The notes beneath the pieces were generated by a model. That model saw only the letters and a program-made list of their open reading frames with translations, made no database searches and was not told the origin of the DNA. A program made the position numbers and the translations under genes. This document shows, piece after piece, positions 1-8,700 of a stretch of DNA of 43,296 nucleotides. The first letter of the stretch is position 1, and every line of letters starts with the position of its first letter. Origin of the DNA: a virus; the IMG/VR virus record IMGVR_UViG_3300033064_000830, positions 1 to 43,296 of that record, one strand, 5' to 3'.

Positions 1-141
1 AACTATTGCAGTTGGTACGGTTAGTGCAGGAACGGCCGCAGTAACAAATGTTGGATCATCAAGTGCGGCTGTTTTTGATTTTGTTTTACAAACCGGTGCT
101 ACTGGTGCTACAGGATCTACAGGAGCTACGGGAGCTACGGG
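1..141. repeat. Left copy of 141-bp exact terminal overlap
   Basis: These 141 bases are identical to 43156-43296. The repeat sits inside the coding sequence of the tail fibre and keeps its frame, so it is best read as the overlap of a circular (or circularly permuted) assembly, not a biological terminal repeat. The length equals a commonly used maximum assembly k-mer (141), which fits that view. Confidence 0.9.
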
Positions 142-1246
142 GGCTATGGGTCCTATAGGTCCTACGGGTCCTGCTTTTTCTGGTCCACTTAATGATCTTT
201 CTGATGTTGTTATTACAACTCCTGTTACAACACAATATGTAAGATATGACGGAACTAACTTTGTAAACGCAACCATTAGTGCAGGAGATGTCCCTACACT
301 TAATCAAAATACAACTGGTTCGGCGGCTACATGGACAACAGCACGAACAATTACTCTTGGTGGAGACCTAACTGGAAACGTATCAATTGATGGTTCTGCA
401 AATGCAACTTTAACTGCAACAATTGCTGCCGATTCCGTTGTTCTTGGTACTGATACTACAGGCAACTATATGTCAGGTGTTACTGCTGGTACTGGTATTG
501 CTGTAACACATACACCTTCTGAAGGTTCATCTGCAACTATTGCTGTTGATACTACATACCAATACTTTGTTCCTACTGGTGTTATTAATATGTGGGGCAC
601 TACTACCGCACCAACTAACTGGTTGTTATGTGATGGTACTGCTATCAGTCGTACTACTTATGCGGCTTTGTTTGCTGTTATTAGCACTACTTATGGTGTC
701 GGTAATGGTTCTACAACTTTTAATGTTCCTAACCTTAAAGGTAAAGTTCCTGTTGGCCGTGATTCTGCTGATACTTCGTTTGACGTTATGGGTGAGTTGG
801 GTGGTGCTAAAACCCATACTTTGAGCAGTGCAGAATCAGGCGTACCAGCTCACGGACATGCTAATACGGCAACATTTAATGGTACTGCCGCAAGCCACAA
901 CCATCCACAAAACAGTCACACACATACCACCGACACTCAAGGTTATCACGGGCACGGTGGTTCTGTTGGTACTGGCGAATTCCTATACCGTGACGGTGCA
1001 TACAACACAGGGTATAACTCTTGGGTTGGTGGTGTTTATCTTGCTATTACCTGGAACGGTGCAACAGCATATGCTGGTTCACACGCCCACAACGTTAATG
1101 GACAAACAGCGACCAACCAAAGCACATCCATTACTCCTGTGGGAACAATATCAATGAATAACACCAATAATACTCCTGCTTACGCTTTATCAGCCCACAA
1201 CATCCTTCAGCCGTATATAGTTCTTAACTACATTATCAAAACATAA
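1..1246 (+). CDS. Collagen-like tail fibre with collar domain (C-terminal part of the gene that crosses the contig ends)
   Basis: The frame is open from the first base and continues the gene starting at 42725; joined through the 141-bp overlap the product is 558 residues. This part encodes the second copy of a TAATIAVG...SSSAAVFDF module, collagen-like GXY repeats (GATGATGSTGATGATG), a spacer of fibre-type beta sequence, then a phage tail collar domain at about residues 333-422 of the full protein (FVPTGVINMWG, NWLLCDGTAISRTTY, FNVPNLKGKVPVGRD). A His-rich stretch follows at about 427-463 with several H-x-H motifs, as in metal-coordinating T4-type fibre tips. It ends LQPYIVLNYIIKT, typical of collar proteins. 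The likely role is host recognition at the tail tip. An ATG at 146 is internal and not the real start. The next gene is a fibre assembly chaperone. Confidence 0.9.
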   Translation, partial: TIAVGTVSAGTAAVTNVGSSSAAVFDFVLQTGATGATGSTGATGATGAMGPIGPTGPAFSGPLNDLSDVVITTPVTTQYVRYDGTNFVNATISAGDVPTLNQNTTGSAATWTTARTITLGGDLTGNVSIDGSANATLTATIAADSVVLGTDTTGNYMSGVTAGTGIAVTHTPSEGSSATIAVDTTYQYFVPTGVINMWGTTTAPTNWLLCDGTAISRTTYAALFAVISTTYGVGNGSTTFNVPNLKGKVPVGRDSADTSFDVMGELGGAKTHTLSSAESGVPAHGHANTATFNGTAASHNHPQNSHTHTTDTQGYHGHGGSVGTGEFLYRDGAYNTGYNSWVGGVYLAITWNGATAYAGSHAHNVNGQTATNQSTSITPVGTISMNNTNNTPAYALSAHNILQPYIVLNYIIKT

Positions 1247-1257
1247 GAGGGAAAAGA

Positions 1258-1506
1258 ATGACGCGAATTATTGAAATTGCCGAACATCCGTTGTATGACG
1301 ATTTTTGCAATAAGTTCACAGAAGAACAAAGAGTGTCTTTTGTTCGTGAACGCAGAGATGCTTTACTGGTCGCATCAGATTTTAGTCAACTTTCTGATGT
1401 TATAGTAGACAAAGAAGCATGGGCTACATACCGACAAGAACTCAGAGATTATATGGTTACATATGATCCATCTGATTTAACTCCGACATTCCCACAAAAG
1501 CCTTAG
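1258..1506 (+). CDS. Tail fibre assembly chaperone-like protein
   Basis: Eighty-two residues starting at ATG after an AGAGGGAAAAG ribosome site. The central part RRDALLVASDFSQL...DKEAWATYRQELRDY has the R-x2-LL-x2-SD(W/F)-x2-L and W-x2-YRQ-x-LRD pattern of small phage tail assembly chaperones (the Phage_tail_APC type), and the C-terminus is Pro-rich (DLTPTFPQKP). Its place directly behind the collagen-like fibre is the usual one for a protein that helps fibres fold or trimerise. It is likely transcribed with the fibre gene. Confidence 0.75.
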   Translation: MTRIIEIAEHPLYDDFCNKFTEEQRVSFVRERRDALLVASDFSQLSDVIVDKEAWATYRQELRDYMVTYDPSDLTPTFPQKP

Positions 1507-1515
1507 GAGGGCACA

Positions 1516-1680
1516 ATGAATAACCAGATTGACTTTAACAAAGTTATCGAAAACCTGTCAACACAAATTGCTATGCAAGCACAGCAGATCGCAATCTTGC
1601 AGACAGTTCTACAGCAGTTAGTACCAGCGGAGGAAACCGCCAATACTGACGTAGTGGAAAATATTGAAACACCTGAATGA
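1516..1680 (+). CDS. Small Gln-rich coiled-coil protein
   Basis: A 54-residue gene with a perfect AGGAGG (1505-1510) five bases before its ATG. The product starts MNNQIDFNKVIENLSTQIAM and has a heptad-like Ile/Leu/Gln helix to about residue 36, then an acidic tail ending VENIETPE. It overlaps the start of the terminase gene by 17 nt. It occupies the slot where a small terminase might sit, but I see no helix-turn-helix in it. A fibre-associated or terminase-associated oligomerisation peptide is possible; the function is unknown. Confidence 0.65.
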   Translation: MNNQIDFNKVIENLSTQIAMQAQQIAILQTVLQQLVPAEETANTDVVENIETPE

Positions 1681-3421
1681 ACCAACTATAAAAAAAGCTT
1701 TAGCCGCTAACGCACATCACTCTCGTGCAGTACAGCGACAGCAACAATTCTTGCAATTAACGCAAGCAAACGTACCGTTACAAGAAGCTTTAAAAATAGT
1801 TGGGGTCGGATACGAAGCATACCGCCAGTGGCGCAAACGAGATAAGAAGTTTGCTGCCGAAGTAGACCGTATCCGTGCAAACGAGGCACAAGAAGAAGGT
1901 GAGTACAACGGTACTCACGCTTCTTTTGCCAAAGAATACTTTGATATGGAATATGCGTGGTTCCAACTCGTATTCCTACAAGAACTAGAGAATTTACCAC
2001 CAGGTAATATTCTTATGGCACTCTGGCCACCGGAACATGGTAAAACGACCACATATGAGAACTATGTGTCCGAAATGGTTGCGTTACATCCCAACCGTAG
2101 GCAGACAGTTGCATCAGAAAACCAATCAATTGCCCGCAAAATCATTGGTCGTATCAAGAACCGTATGGAACCAGGCGGTCCGTTCCCTAAATATGTGGAA
2201 CGATGGGGTCCTTTCCGTCCACCAGTAGGTTTAGGGCAAGGCAAAGTGGCTCAACCATGGGGCGCAGACCACTTTAACGTCTACAAAAAGTCACATCATG
2301 ACGAGCGTGACTATACGATGATGGCTCTCGGTGTTGGATCATCAATTGTTTCAACCCGTACCGACCATCTTCATGTTGACGACATTCAATCCGTCAAAAC
2401 ATATACGCAAACCAACAAGATTGAAGAATGGTTTCGACAGGACGCACTCACACGCCCAGGTGAACACGGTATTACCACCATCGCTGGCACTCGTGTGGGT
2501 GAAGATGACATTTATAGTCGCCTAGCCGACGACACAGACCTACAAGGAATCCTCAAAGTCATCAAGTTTAAAGCAATCATCACCGATTTTGAGAGCGGTG
2601 AACAGAAACCACTATGGCCAGAACGGTACACACTAGACATGTTGGACCGTCAGCGACGCAAAGTAGGTCAAGAAGCTTGGGATCGCAACTATATGCAATC
2701 CCCAGGGTCATCAAACAGTAACCGAACCTTCACAGATGAAATGGTTGACGAATGTTTAAACCCTCTGATCTCTTTAAAGCACGAAATACCTACCGACAAC
2801 ATTGTTTATGTAGGCTTAGACCCTGCACTTGGGTCACAAAACTGTGTGATCGCCTGCGAAGTATCCCCTGAAGGCAAACTTATTGTTCGTCGTATCCGTG
2901 AAGATGTAGGATTCCGACGCAACGAACAGATTATGCAAGCATTAGATAGCGTCATCCAGTCCTGCAACCTAACAGGACGAGTAACAGACGTAGTAATCGA
3001 AACTAAAAACTTCCAAGCCGGCCTAGCAAGAGATGAAAGATTGCTAGAAATGCAACAACACTACGGGTTCGCAATGCGAGAACATATTACTGGCTGGAAC
3101 AAATATGATGAGTCAGTAGGTGTAGCATCTATGTGCGAATCATTCATGCGACAAGAAATTGTGTTACCATGGGCAGGAGATGACTATACTAGAACCGAAA
3201 TCGGGGAACTATGTAGGCAACTAAAGGCATGGAGGCCAGGTGCTAGAGGCAGTAAACTTAGGCAAGACAGAGTAATGGCACTATGGTTTGTTTGGATTCT
3301 TTGGCGACAAAGATGGAAACAACCCATAGAAACCAATACGAGTGAAACGTGGAGAGTCAAAGGAATACCCTGGTCAGGTACCAGAACAGGGTTAGTAATT
3401 CCACTAGGAGCAAAAGTTTGA
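1664..3421 (+). CDS. terL: Terminase large subunit
   Basis: A 585-residue DNA-packaging motor. From TTG 1664 the N-terminus holds a helix-turn-helix-like stretch (about 37-70, VPLQEALKIVGVGYEAYRQW) before the ATPase. Walker A is PPEHGKTT (122-129), Walker B HLHVDD (235-240), and the coupling motif TTIAGTR (271-277). The RNase-H-like nuclease follows with VYVGLDPALG (D386), DVVIETKN (E446) and a late acidic site near DRVMALW. No ATG lies near the start: TTG 1664 or CTG 1673 are the choices, translationally coupled to the small gene before. The portal follows with a 4-nt overlap. No separate small terminase is recognisable. Confidence 0.92.
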   Translation: MKHLNEPTIKKALAANAHHSRAVQRQQQFLQLTQANVPLQEALKIVGVGYEAYRQWRKRDKKFAAEVDRIRANEAQEEGEYNGTHASFAKEYFDMEYAWFQLVFLQELENLPPGNILMALWPPEHGKTTTYENYVSEMVALHPNRRQTVASENQSIARKIIGRIKNRMEPGGPFPKYVERWGPFRPPVGLGQGKVAQPWGADHFNVYKKSHHDERDYTMMALGVGSSIVSTRTDHLHVDDIQSVKTYTQTNKIEEWFRQDALTRPGEHGITTIAGTRVGEDDIYSRLADDTDLQGILKVIKFKAIITDFESGEQKPLWPERYTLDMLDRQRRKVGQEAWDRNYMQSPGSSNSNRTFTDEMVDECLNPLISLKHEIPTDNIVYVGLDPALGSQNCVIACEVSPEGKLIVRRIREDVGFRRNEQIMQALDSVIQSCNLTGRVTDVVIETKNFQAGLARDERLLEMQQHYGFAMREHITGWNKYDESVGVASMCESFMRQEIVLPWAGDDYTRTEIGELCRQLKAWRPGARGSKLRQDRVMALWFVWILWRQRWKQPIETNTSETWRVKGIPWSGTRTGLVIPLGAKV

Positions 3422-5265
3422 GAACATTCGATGAAATAACACGCATAGTAAAGGACTTGCAAACAATGCAAGGTCCAGTACTTAACCGTATGAAAGATAT
3501 TCTTGATCGTTATGACGGCGACTGGATTCTTCCTATGCCCGACATTGACAAAGAACCAAACCTCCCACCCCTTACACCAGCACTAATTGCTGAAGCCGTA
3601 GACAATATGGCTATGCGAGCCGCCTCAGTACGCCCAAACAACATCTTTCCTGCAATTGACCCCATGAAAGATAACGGTCGCAGGTCCCGTGAATATGCTG
3701 ACAAACGACGCAAGATCGTAGCAGCAACCTACTCAAACTCTAAATGGAACCTAGGACGACGACGTTACTACCGTCAACTAGCCGCCTACCACACCTGTAG
3801 CCTTGTCGTTATCCCTGACTTTAATGCAGGACTGCCCCGCATTGAAATCCGTGACCCACTCGGCACCTACATTGAGCCGACAGCCAACGAAGAACTACGA
3901 CAACCCGAATATGTAGCCTTCGTGACCCGCCACTCAGCCGAATTCTTGCGCCGTGTCTACCCACAATCACGCCAAGAAGTAGGCGGACCAATCCACAAAG
4001 ACGACTACCGTGACCTTTGGGAATGCGTTGAATGGTATGACCTAGACCAAACCGTATTCGGTATCGTCGGACCAGTATTTGATGACCGTCGCATGTCAAG
4101 CGAACGCCCATGGATTACCCCATGGCAACAGTTATCACCAAGTTATCCAAACCGTATCGGCATGATGCCAGCCGTAGTGCCCCACAACGTGAGCCTCGGA
4201 CGCATTGCAAGCCGTATCGGATCAATGCTTGGCAACGTAGACCTACAAGCAAGACTTATGGCATTAGACATTCTTGCCCAAGAAAAAGCTATTTGGCCCG
4301 ACATGTACGCCATTGGGCGTTCGGGTGGTATGCCTCGTATTATTGGTGGACAATGGAAAGATGGTCGTGAAGGTGAAATCAACTTGCTACAGGACGTTGA
4401 GTCCATCGGACAGATTCGATCCACGCCAGACATTAGGACCACGCAAACCATTGACCGTCTTGAACGCAACTTCCGCACGTCAACAGGTTTGGTTCCACAG
4501 TTTGGTGGTGAGACTTACGGTGCTCTGCGTACTGGTCGTGGTATGGACGCTATGGCCGGTATGGCTGTTGATCCGCGCATTCAAGAACTCCACGAAATCA
4601 GTGAAGCGTGGCTACCACATCTTAACTCAGCAATTCTTTCTACCTATAAAGCGTATTGGCCTGACAAGAAGTATTCAATGTACTCTGGATGGGCTGGAGA
4701 TAAAGGTATTGTCACATTTACGCCGCAGGAACACATAGAAATCTTAGATAACACGGTTTCGTATAACCTTCCTGGTGCTGATGTTATGCAACAGACACAG
4801 ATCCTTGGATCGTTGCGTGGCGCTAAAGCTATTTCGGGTCGTACTTTTAGGGCTATGCACCCTTACATTGATGATCATGAGGCTGAAGAGCGTCTTGTGC
4901 AGGATGAGGACTTTGATGATGCTTTGCGTCAGAGTGTTCTCCAAAAGCTTTTGACTGGCGAGTTGCCGTTGATTGCTTCTACGATGATTAAGAAGTATTT
5001 GTCTGCTGGTAAAGATATTTTTGATGCTGTTGCTATGGCTGATGATGAGATGCGTAAGCGTCAAGCATCAGAAGCACCGCCAGCTCCTGAAGGAATGGTT
5101 GCTCCACCCGAGGCTATGCCTGGTATGGCTGGACCTCCAGAGCAGATGATGGCTATGCAACAGGCTCAGGCTCAGGCTCCACCTCCACAGGCTGGACCTC
5201 CTCAAGACCCTCGTGCAAATGTTCAACAGTTGTTGGCGGCTATGCAAGGAGGACAAGGTGCCTAG
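3418..5265 (+). CDS. Portal protein
   Basis: I place the start at TTG 3418, seven bases after AGGAG (3406-3410) and overlapping the terminase stop; an in-frame ATG at 3349 lies deep in terminase and has no such site. The 615-residue product has the features of actinophage portals of the SPP1 gp6 class: LPPLTPALIAEAVDNMAMRAASVRP near the N-terminus, EYVAFVTRHSAEFLRRVYP, a central region around DVESIGQIRSTPDIRTTQTI, and a Met/Pro/Gln/Ala-rich tail (about 570-615). It forms the dodecameric vertex through which DNA enters and leaves. Coding-strand composition shifts from A/C-rich to G/T-rich within the gene, at about 4300-4800. Confidence 0.9.
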   Translation: MRTFDEITRIVKDLQTMQGPVLNRMKDILDRYDGDWILPMPDIDKEPNLPPLTPALIAEAVDNMAMRAASVRPNNIFPAIDPMKDNGRRSREYADKRRKIVAATYSNSKWNLGRRRYYRQLAAYHTCSLVVIPDFNAGLPRIEIRDPLGTYIEPTANEELRQPEYVAFVTRHSAEFLRRVYPQSRQEVGGPIHKDDYRDLWECVEWYDLDQTVFGIVGPVFDDRRMSSERPWITPWQQLSPSYPNRIGMMPAVVPHNVSLGRIASRIGSMLGNVDLQARLMALDILAQEKAIWPDMYAIGRSGGMPRIIGGQWKDGREGEINLLQDVESIGQIRSTPDIRTTQTIDRLERNFRTSTGLVPQFGGETYGALRTGRGMDAMAGMAVDPRIQELHEISEAWLPHLNSAILSTYKAYWPDKKYSMYSGWAGDKGIVTFTPQEHIEILDNTVSYNLPGADVMQQTQILGSLRGAKAISGRTFRAMHPYIDDHEAEERLVQDEDFDDALRQSVLQKLLTGELPLIASTMIKKYLSAGKDIFDAVAMADDEMRKRQASEAPPAPEGMVAPPEAMPGMAGPPEQMMAMQQAQAQAPPPQAGPPQDPRANVQQLLAAMQGGQGA

Positions 5266-5701
5266 AGCTAAAAAAACTTTGGCTGGTGGTCAAGGCCAGC
5301 CAGTTCAATCTATTAGTGGTCAAACATATGGTGAGGGTGTGCAACAGGAACAGTTGCAAAAGACAATGCCTGCACCTCAATTGGCTACCCCCCAGGCTCA
5401 ACCAACAGCACCAAGTCCTCAACAGCAAGAAGCCCCTGCTCCCAATGCTGCTATGCAAGAACAACCTAAAATGTCTTTAGATGACATGAAAGGTATGTTA
5501 AGCAATGTTGGAGGACAGTTGTATCAGCCTGACGATCAACCAAGCGTCCCGTTTAATACAGGATTAGCGACTGGGCCCTCCCCATCATTAAACGCATATG
5601 GAACAAGTCCATCTTTCAAACAAGGTGAGTTTATGCGTCGTTTATCACGCGAAACAGGTAACCCTATTTTTTCTGAGTTAGCTATGAAGGCTGGTATTTA
5701 A
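5258..5701 (+). CDS. Pro/Gln-rich protein downstream of portal, unknown
   Basis: GTG 5258 is chosen because AAGGAGG (5246-5252) lies five bases upstream; the frame is also open further into the portal gene. The product (147 residues) begins MPRAKKTLAGGQGQPVQ. It is dominated by Gln, Pro and Ala to about residue 75, then has a more ordered segment (MSLDDMKGMLSNVGGQLY) and a C-terminus FMRRLSRETGNPIFSELAMKAGI that looks like a folded or docking helix. Overlaps the portal by 8 nt and the giant gene by 1 nt (TAATG). A portal- or ejection-protein-associated structural protein is likely. I do not recognise a family. Confidence 0.7.
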   Translation: MPRAKKTLAGGQGQPVQSISGQTYGEGVQQEQLQKTMPAPQLATPQAQPTAPSPQQQEAPAPNAAMQEQPKMSLDDMKGMLSNVGGQLYQPDDQPSVPFNTGLATGPSPSLNAYGTSPSFKQGEFMRRLSRETGNPIFSELAMKAGI

Positions 5702-8700
5702 TGTCAACTGCGTATACACAGGATGATGTTGACGACATTGAAAATAATCTTCTTGAAGCAGAAGCAAATCTTCAAAGTTATGTAGATAGTTCTGTCCAAA
5801 CATTCCGAACTAATGCAATTTATCGCATGAATCCATGGATGGGCAGTACTCCAGAAACTGTTATGCAAATGGCAGCAATGGATATTGATAACAACACTCT
5901 TATCAACAATGCTGCTATGGCTTGGGGGATGCAACGATCTTCTACTTTGGCAGATGATCTTCGAAATAAATTACCTTCAACTCAACGAGCAATCTTTGCA
6001 AGTTTAAGTCCTTCACAACAAGCTAACTTACAAAAAATGGGTTACCAAGCACCAAAAGGTAATGACACAACTAAAAGCTGGTACGACGGTCCTCTTGGAA
6101 CAGCGACTGCACCTTTCCGATGGTCAGTAAGCGATGTATTACTTCCTCGTGGTGCAGATTTATTAAATGGTTTAACTTATGCTCAAGATCAACTTATTGG
6201 TCGTCCAATTAGAACACTTTCTGATTTAAGTACACCAACCAAAATTGCTGCTGGTGCTGGTGGTCTTGCAGCAGGCTATGTTGGTTTTGCTGCTGCTTCC
6301 GCAATGGCATTAAATCCATACATGGCAATTGGTTTGGCTGGGTTTAGTGCTCTTGCTGGTGCTACTGCATCAGCATTTTTGGTTGAAACAATTCAAGGTA
6401 ACCCTTCTCGGTTTATTAATTCCTGGCAACAGGCAGGCGAAGGCGAAAAGTTTTTTACTCGTGAATCAGTAAATAAAGCAACAGAACTTTTGGGTGATGA
6501 AGGTCTTATTACTCTTGCTGAAACTTTTGCTCAACAACTTGGAAATCAAACAGATCTTGTTGCGCTAGTTAGAGAAATGGCCGGACAACGAGATGCTACG
6601 TTGCCAGAAAAACAATTTGATCAGATTTTAAAAATTGCTGAAACTATTGCAGAACCAAACACTGATGCTTATTTCCAAACTGTTGCTGCTTTAGAAACTA
6701 TTATTCAAGAACCAATTTTTCAAGAAGCAATTGTTACTTTGCAACAAGGAAAAGTAAGTCTTGGCCGTATTGCTGCTAGAGGACTCGGATTAAATCCAAA
6801 TAGCGGTGCATATAACTTTATTTCTGGCATGGTTGATGCAACAACCATGATTGCAATGGATCCGACATTATTATTGGGTGCCGGAGTTAAGGCATTTAAA
6901 GTTGTTAGATATGGTATGGAATTTGCTGATGGTGCTGTTATGGCAAACAAATTCCAAGAAATGTATTCAAGTAAAAAAGCTGTTCAACGAGTATTCGATG
7001 TTGTTGCAAAAGGTGTAGTTAACGGAGATTCAAGAGTTATTGCAAGATACACTCCACAATGGTTGCCTCTTTACGATCAATTAAGAACTTATTACAATGC
7101 TGTTAAAAAAATGCCGGACTTTGACAGTTTTAGTGGACAACAAGTAGTTGATTTTATTACAGATGGCCAACGATTCTCGTCAATTATGCAAGGCATTGGC
7201 ATCACTCAAGGTACTACGCGCCAAACATTAAAAACTCTTGGCGTAGGAAATTATCTTTTGCGTTCGTCTGGTGGAGTTGTAGGTGACTTTTTACGTGGTG
7301 CTGGCGATGCAAGCATCTATAGCGTTATTGAAAAAATTAGTAAGAACCCTGATTATCAAAAAGATTTAATTAATTTTATTCCATTAGGATTACGTGAAGA
7401 TTTCCTTCAACTTATTAACAATACAGAAATGTCAAATGCATACAAAGCTGGTGTTAAACTAGCCGAAGCCCCAGGTATTGGCGCCGTGTTGCGCCCAATA
7501 GGAGCATTTAAAGAAGGTTTAATTACACCGGCTTTAACAAAACAAGCAATTACTCTTATTGATAGACCCGAGGCAGTAAAAGATATTACTGATCTTGTTC
7601 GTAGTTTTAATCAAATTGGTTTATCGTCCTTTATGCAAGACATTTGGATTAAAACAATTATTGACAATCCAAACTTTCAAGGACGTGTAGACGCTATAGC
7701 GGCAATGATTGACTCATTGGCAACAGCAGGCAACCTACGTCAAACACGCCAAGGATCAGATTTCCTTGATGAAATTTTAACTCACTTTAAACAACATTAT
7801 GCTTTTGGTAAAGCGGGTTCAATGTCCACAAAAACTGGGTATTGGAAGATGGATAAAGTTGGTGCATTACCAATTCGTGACGCTCAATCAATTATGATTG
7901 CTTTGCCAGATATGCGACTTCTTCGTGAAGCTACCGCTAATGCAACATGGTTTAGAACTTTATTAAACATCCCCGAAAATCAATACATTCAAACTTTCCA
8001 AAACAAAATTTGGAAACCTGCTGTTCTTTTTAAATATGGATTTGCTTTAAGAAACTCAGGTGAAGATCTTTTAGCAATGATTGCTAGAGCAGGTTCTGGT
8101 TATTTTATGCAAGAACTTGCTGGCCGAAGCATCGGTAATTATGATGCGCGTTTAGAAGCAAAACTTGTTCTTGATGAATTTATGAAAACTGGCCCCAATG
8201 TTCGTAAGGGTGCACGATTAACTGAACGTCAAAAATGGTTGCTTTATAAACAATACGATGTACCAACACATATCAGACCTTTAGTGCGAGCAATGTCTCG
8301 TCTTGGTTCTGGAAAAGACCCCAAATACGTTATTGGAAAAAATTATGGTAAGTGGCTTGCAACATTCTTGCGAGGCAACAAACGACAAGATACTGCTCTT
8401 GTTGATTTAATGAGATACTTCCGTGGTGGCTCTCAGTCTGCTGCTGACCGTACATTTTTAGAAAACCTTTCTTTAAGTCCAAGTATTATTAAAGATAATT
8501 TCCGTGCTATGGGCGACATGCTTATTTATGGAAATGAGTATTCGTGGCGTCGAATGCTTGTTGGTGGTGTTGATCAACGTAAAGTTATTGCAGGAAAACT
8601 GTGGGCTGAAGAAAACATTGTTGCATTAATGGATCGTCTTGGTACTGGTGCTGGTTTACCATTTGATTTAGATATACCTACACTTGCTAATCAACGTGAG

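Noticed and set aside
1-141. Biological direct terminal repeat
   Set aside because: The repeat is inside a coding sequence, keeps its frame across the join and has the length of a typical assembly k-mer, so it is best explained by circular assembly.
1-1246. Diversity-generating retroelement acting on the fibre
   Set aside because: There is no reverse transcriptase in the window and no second copy of the fibre's C-terminal coding sequence that could act as template repeat.
3349-3417. Upstream ATG start for the portal
   Set aside because: It lies inside the terminase gene without a ribosome site, whereas TTG 3418 has AGGAG at ideal spacing and overlaps the terminase stop.
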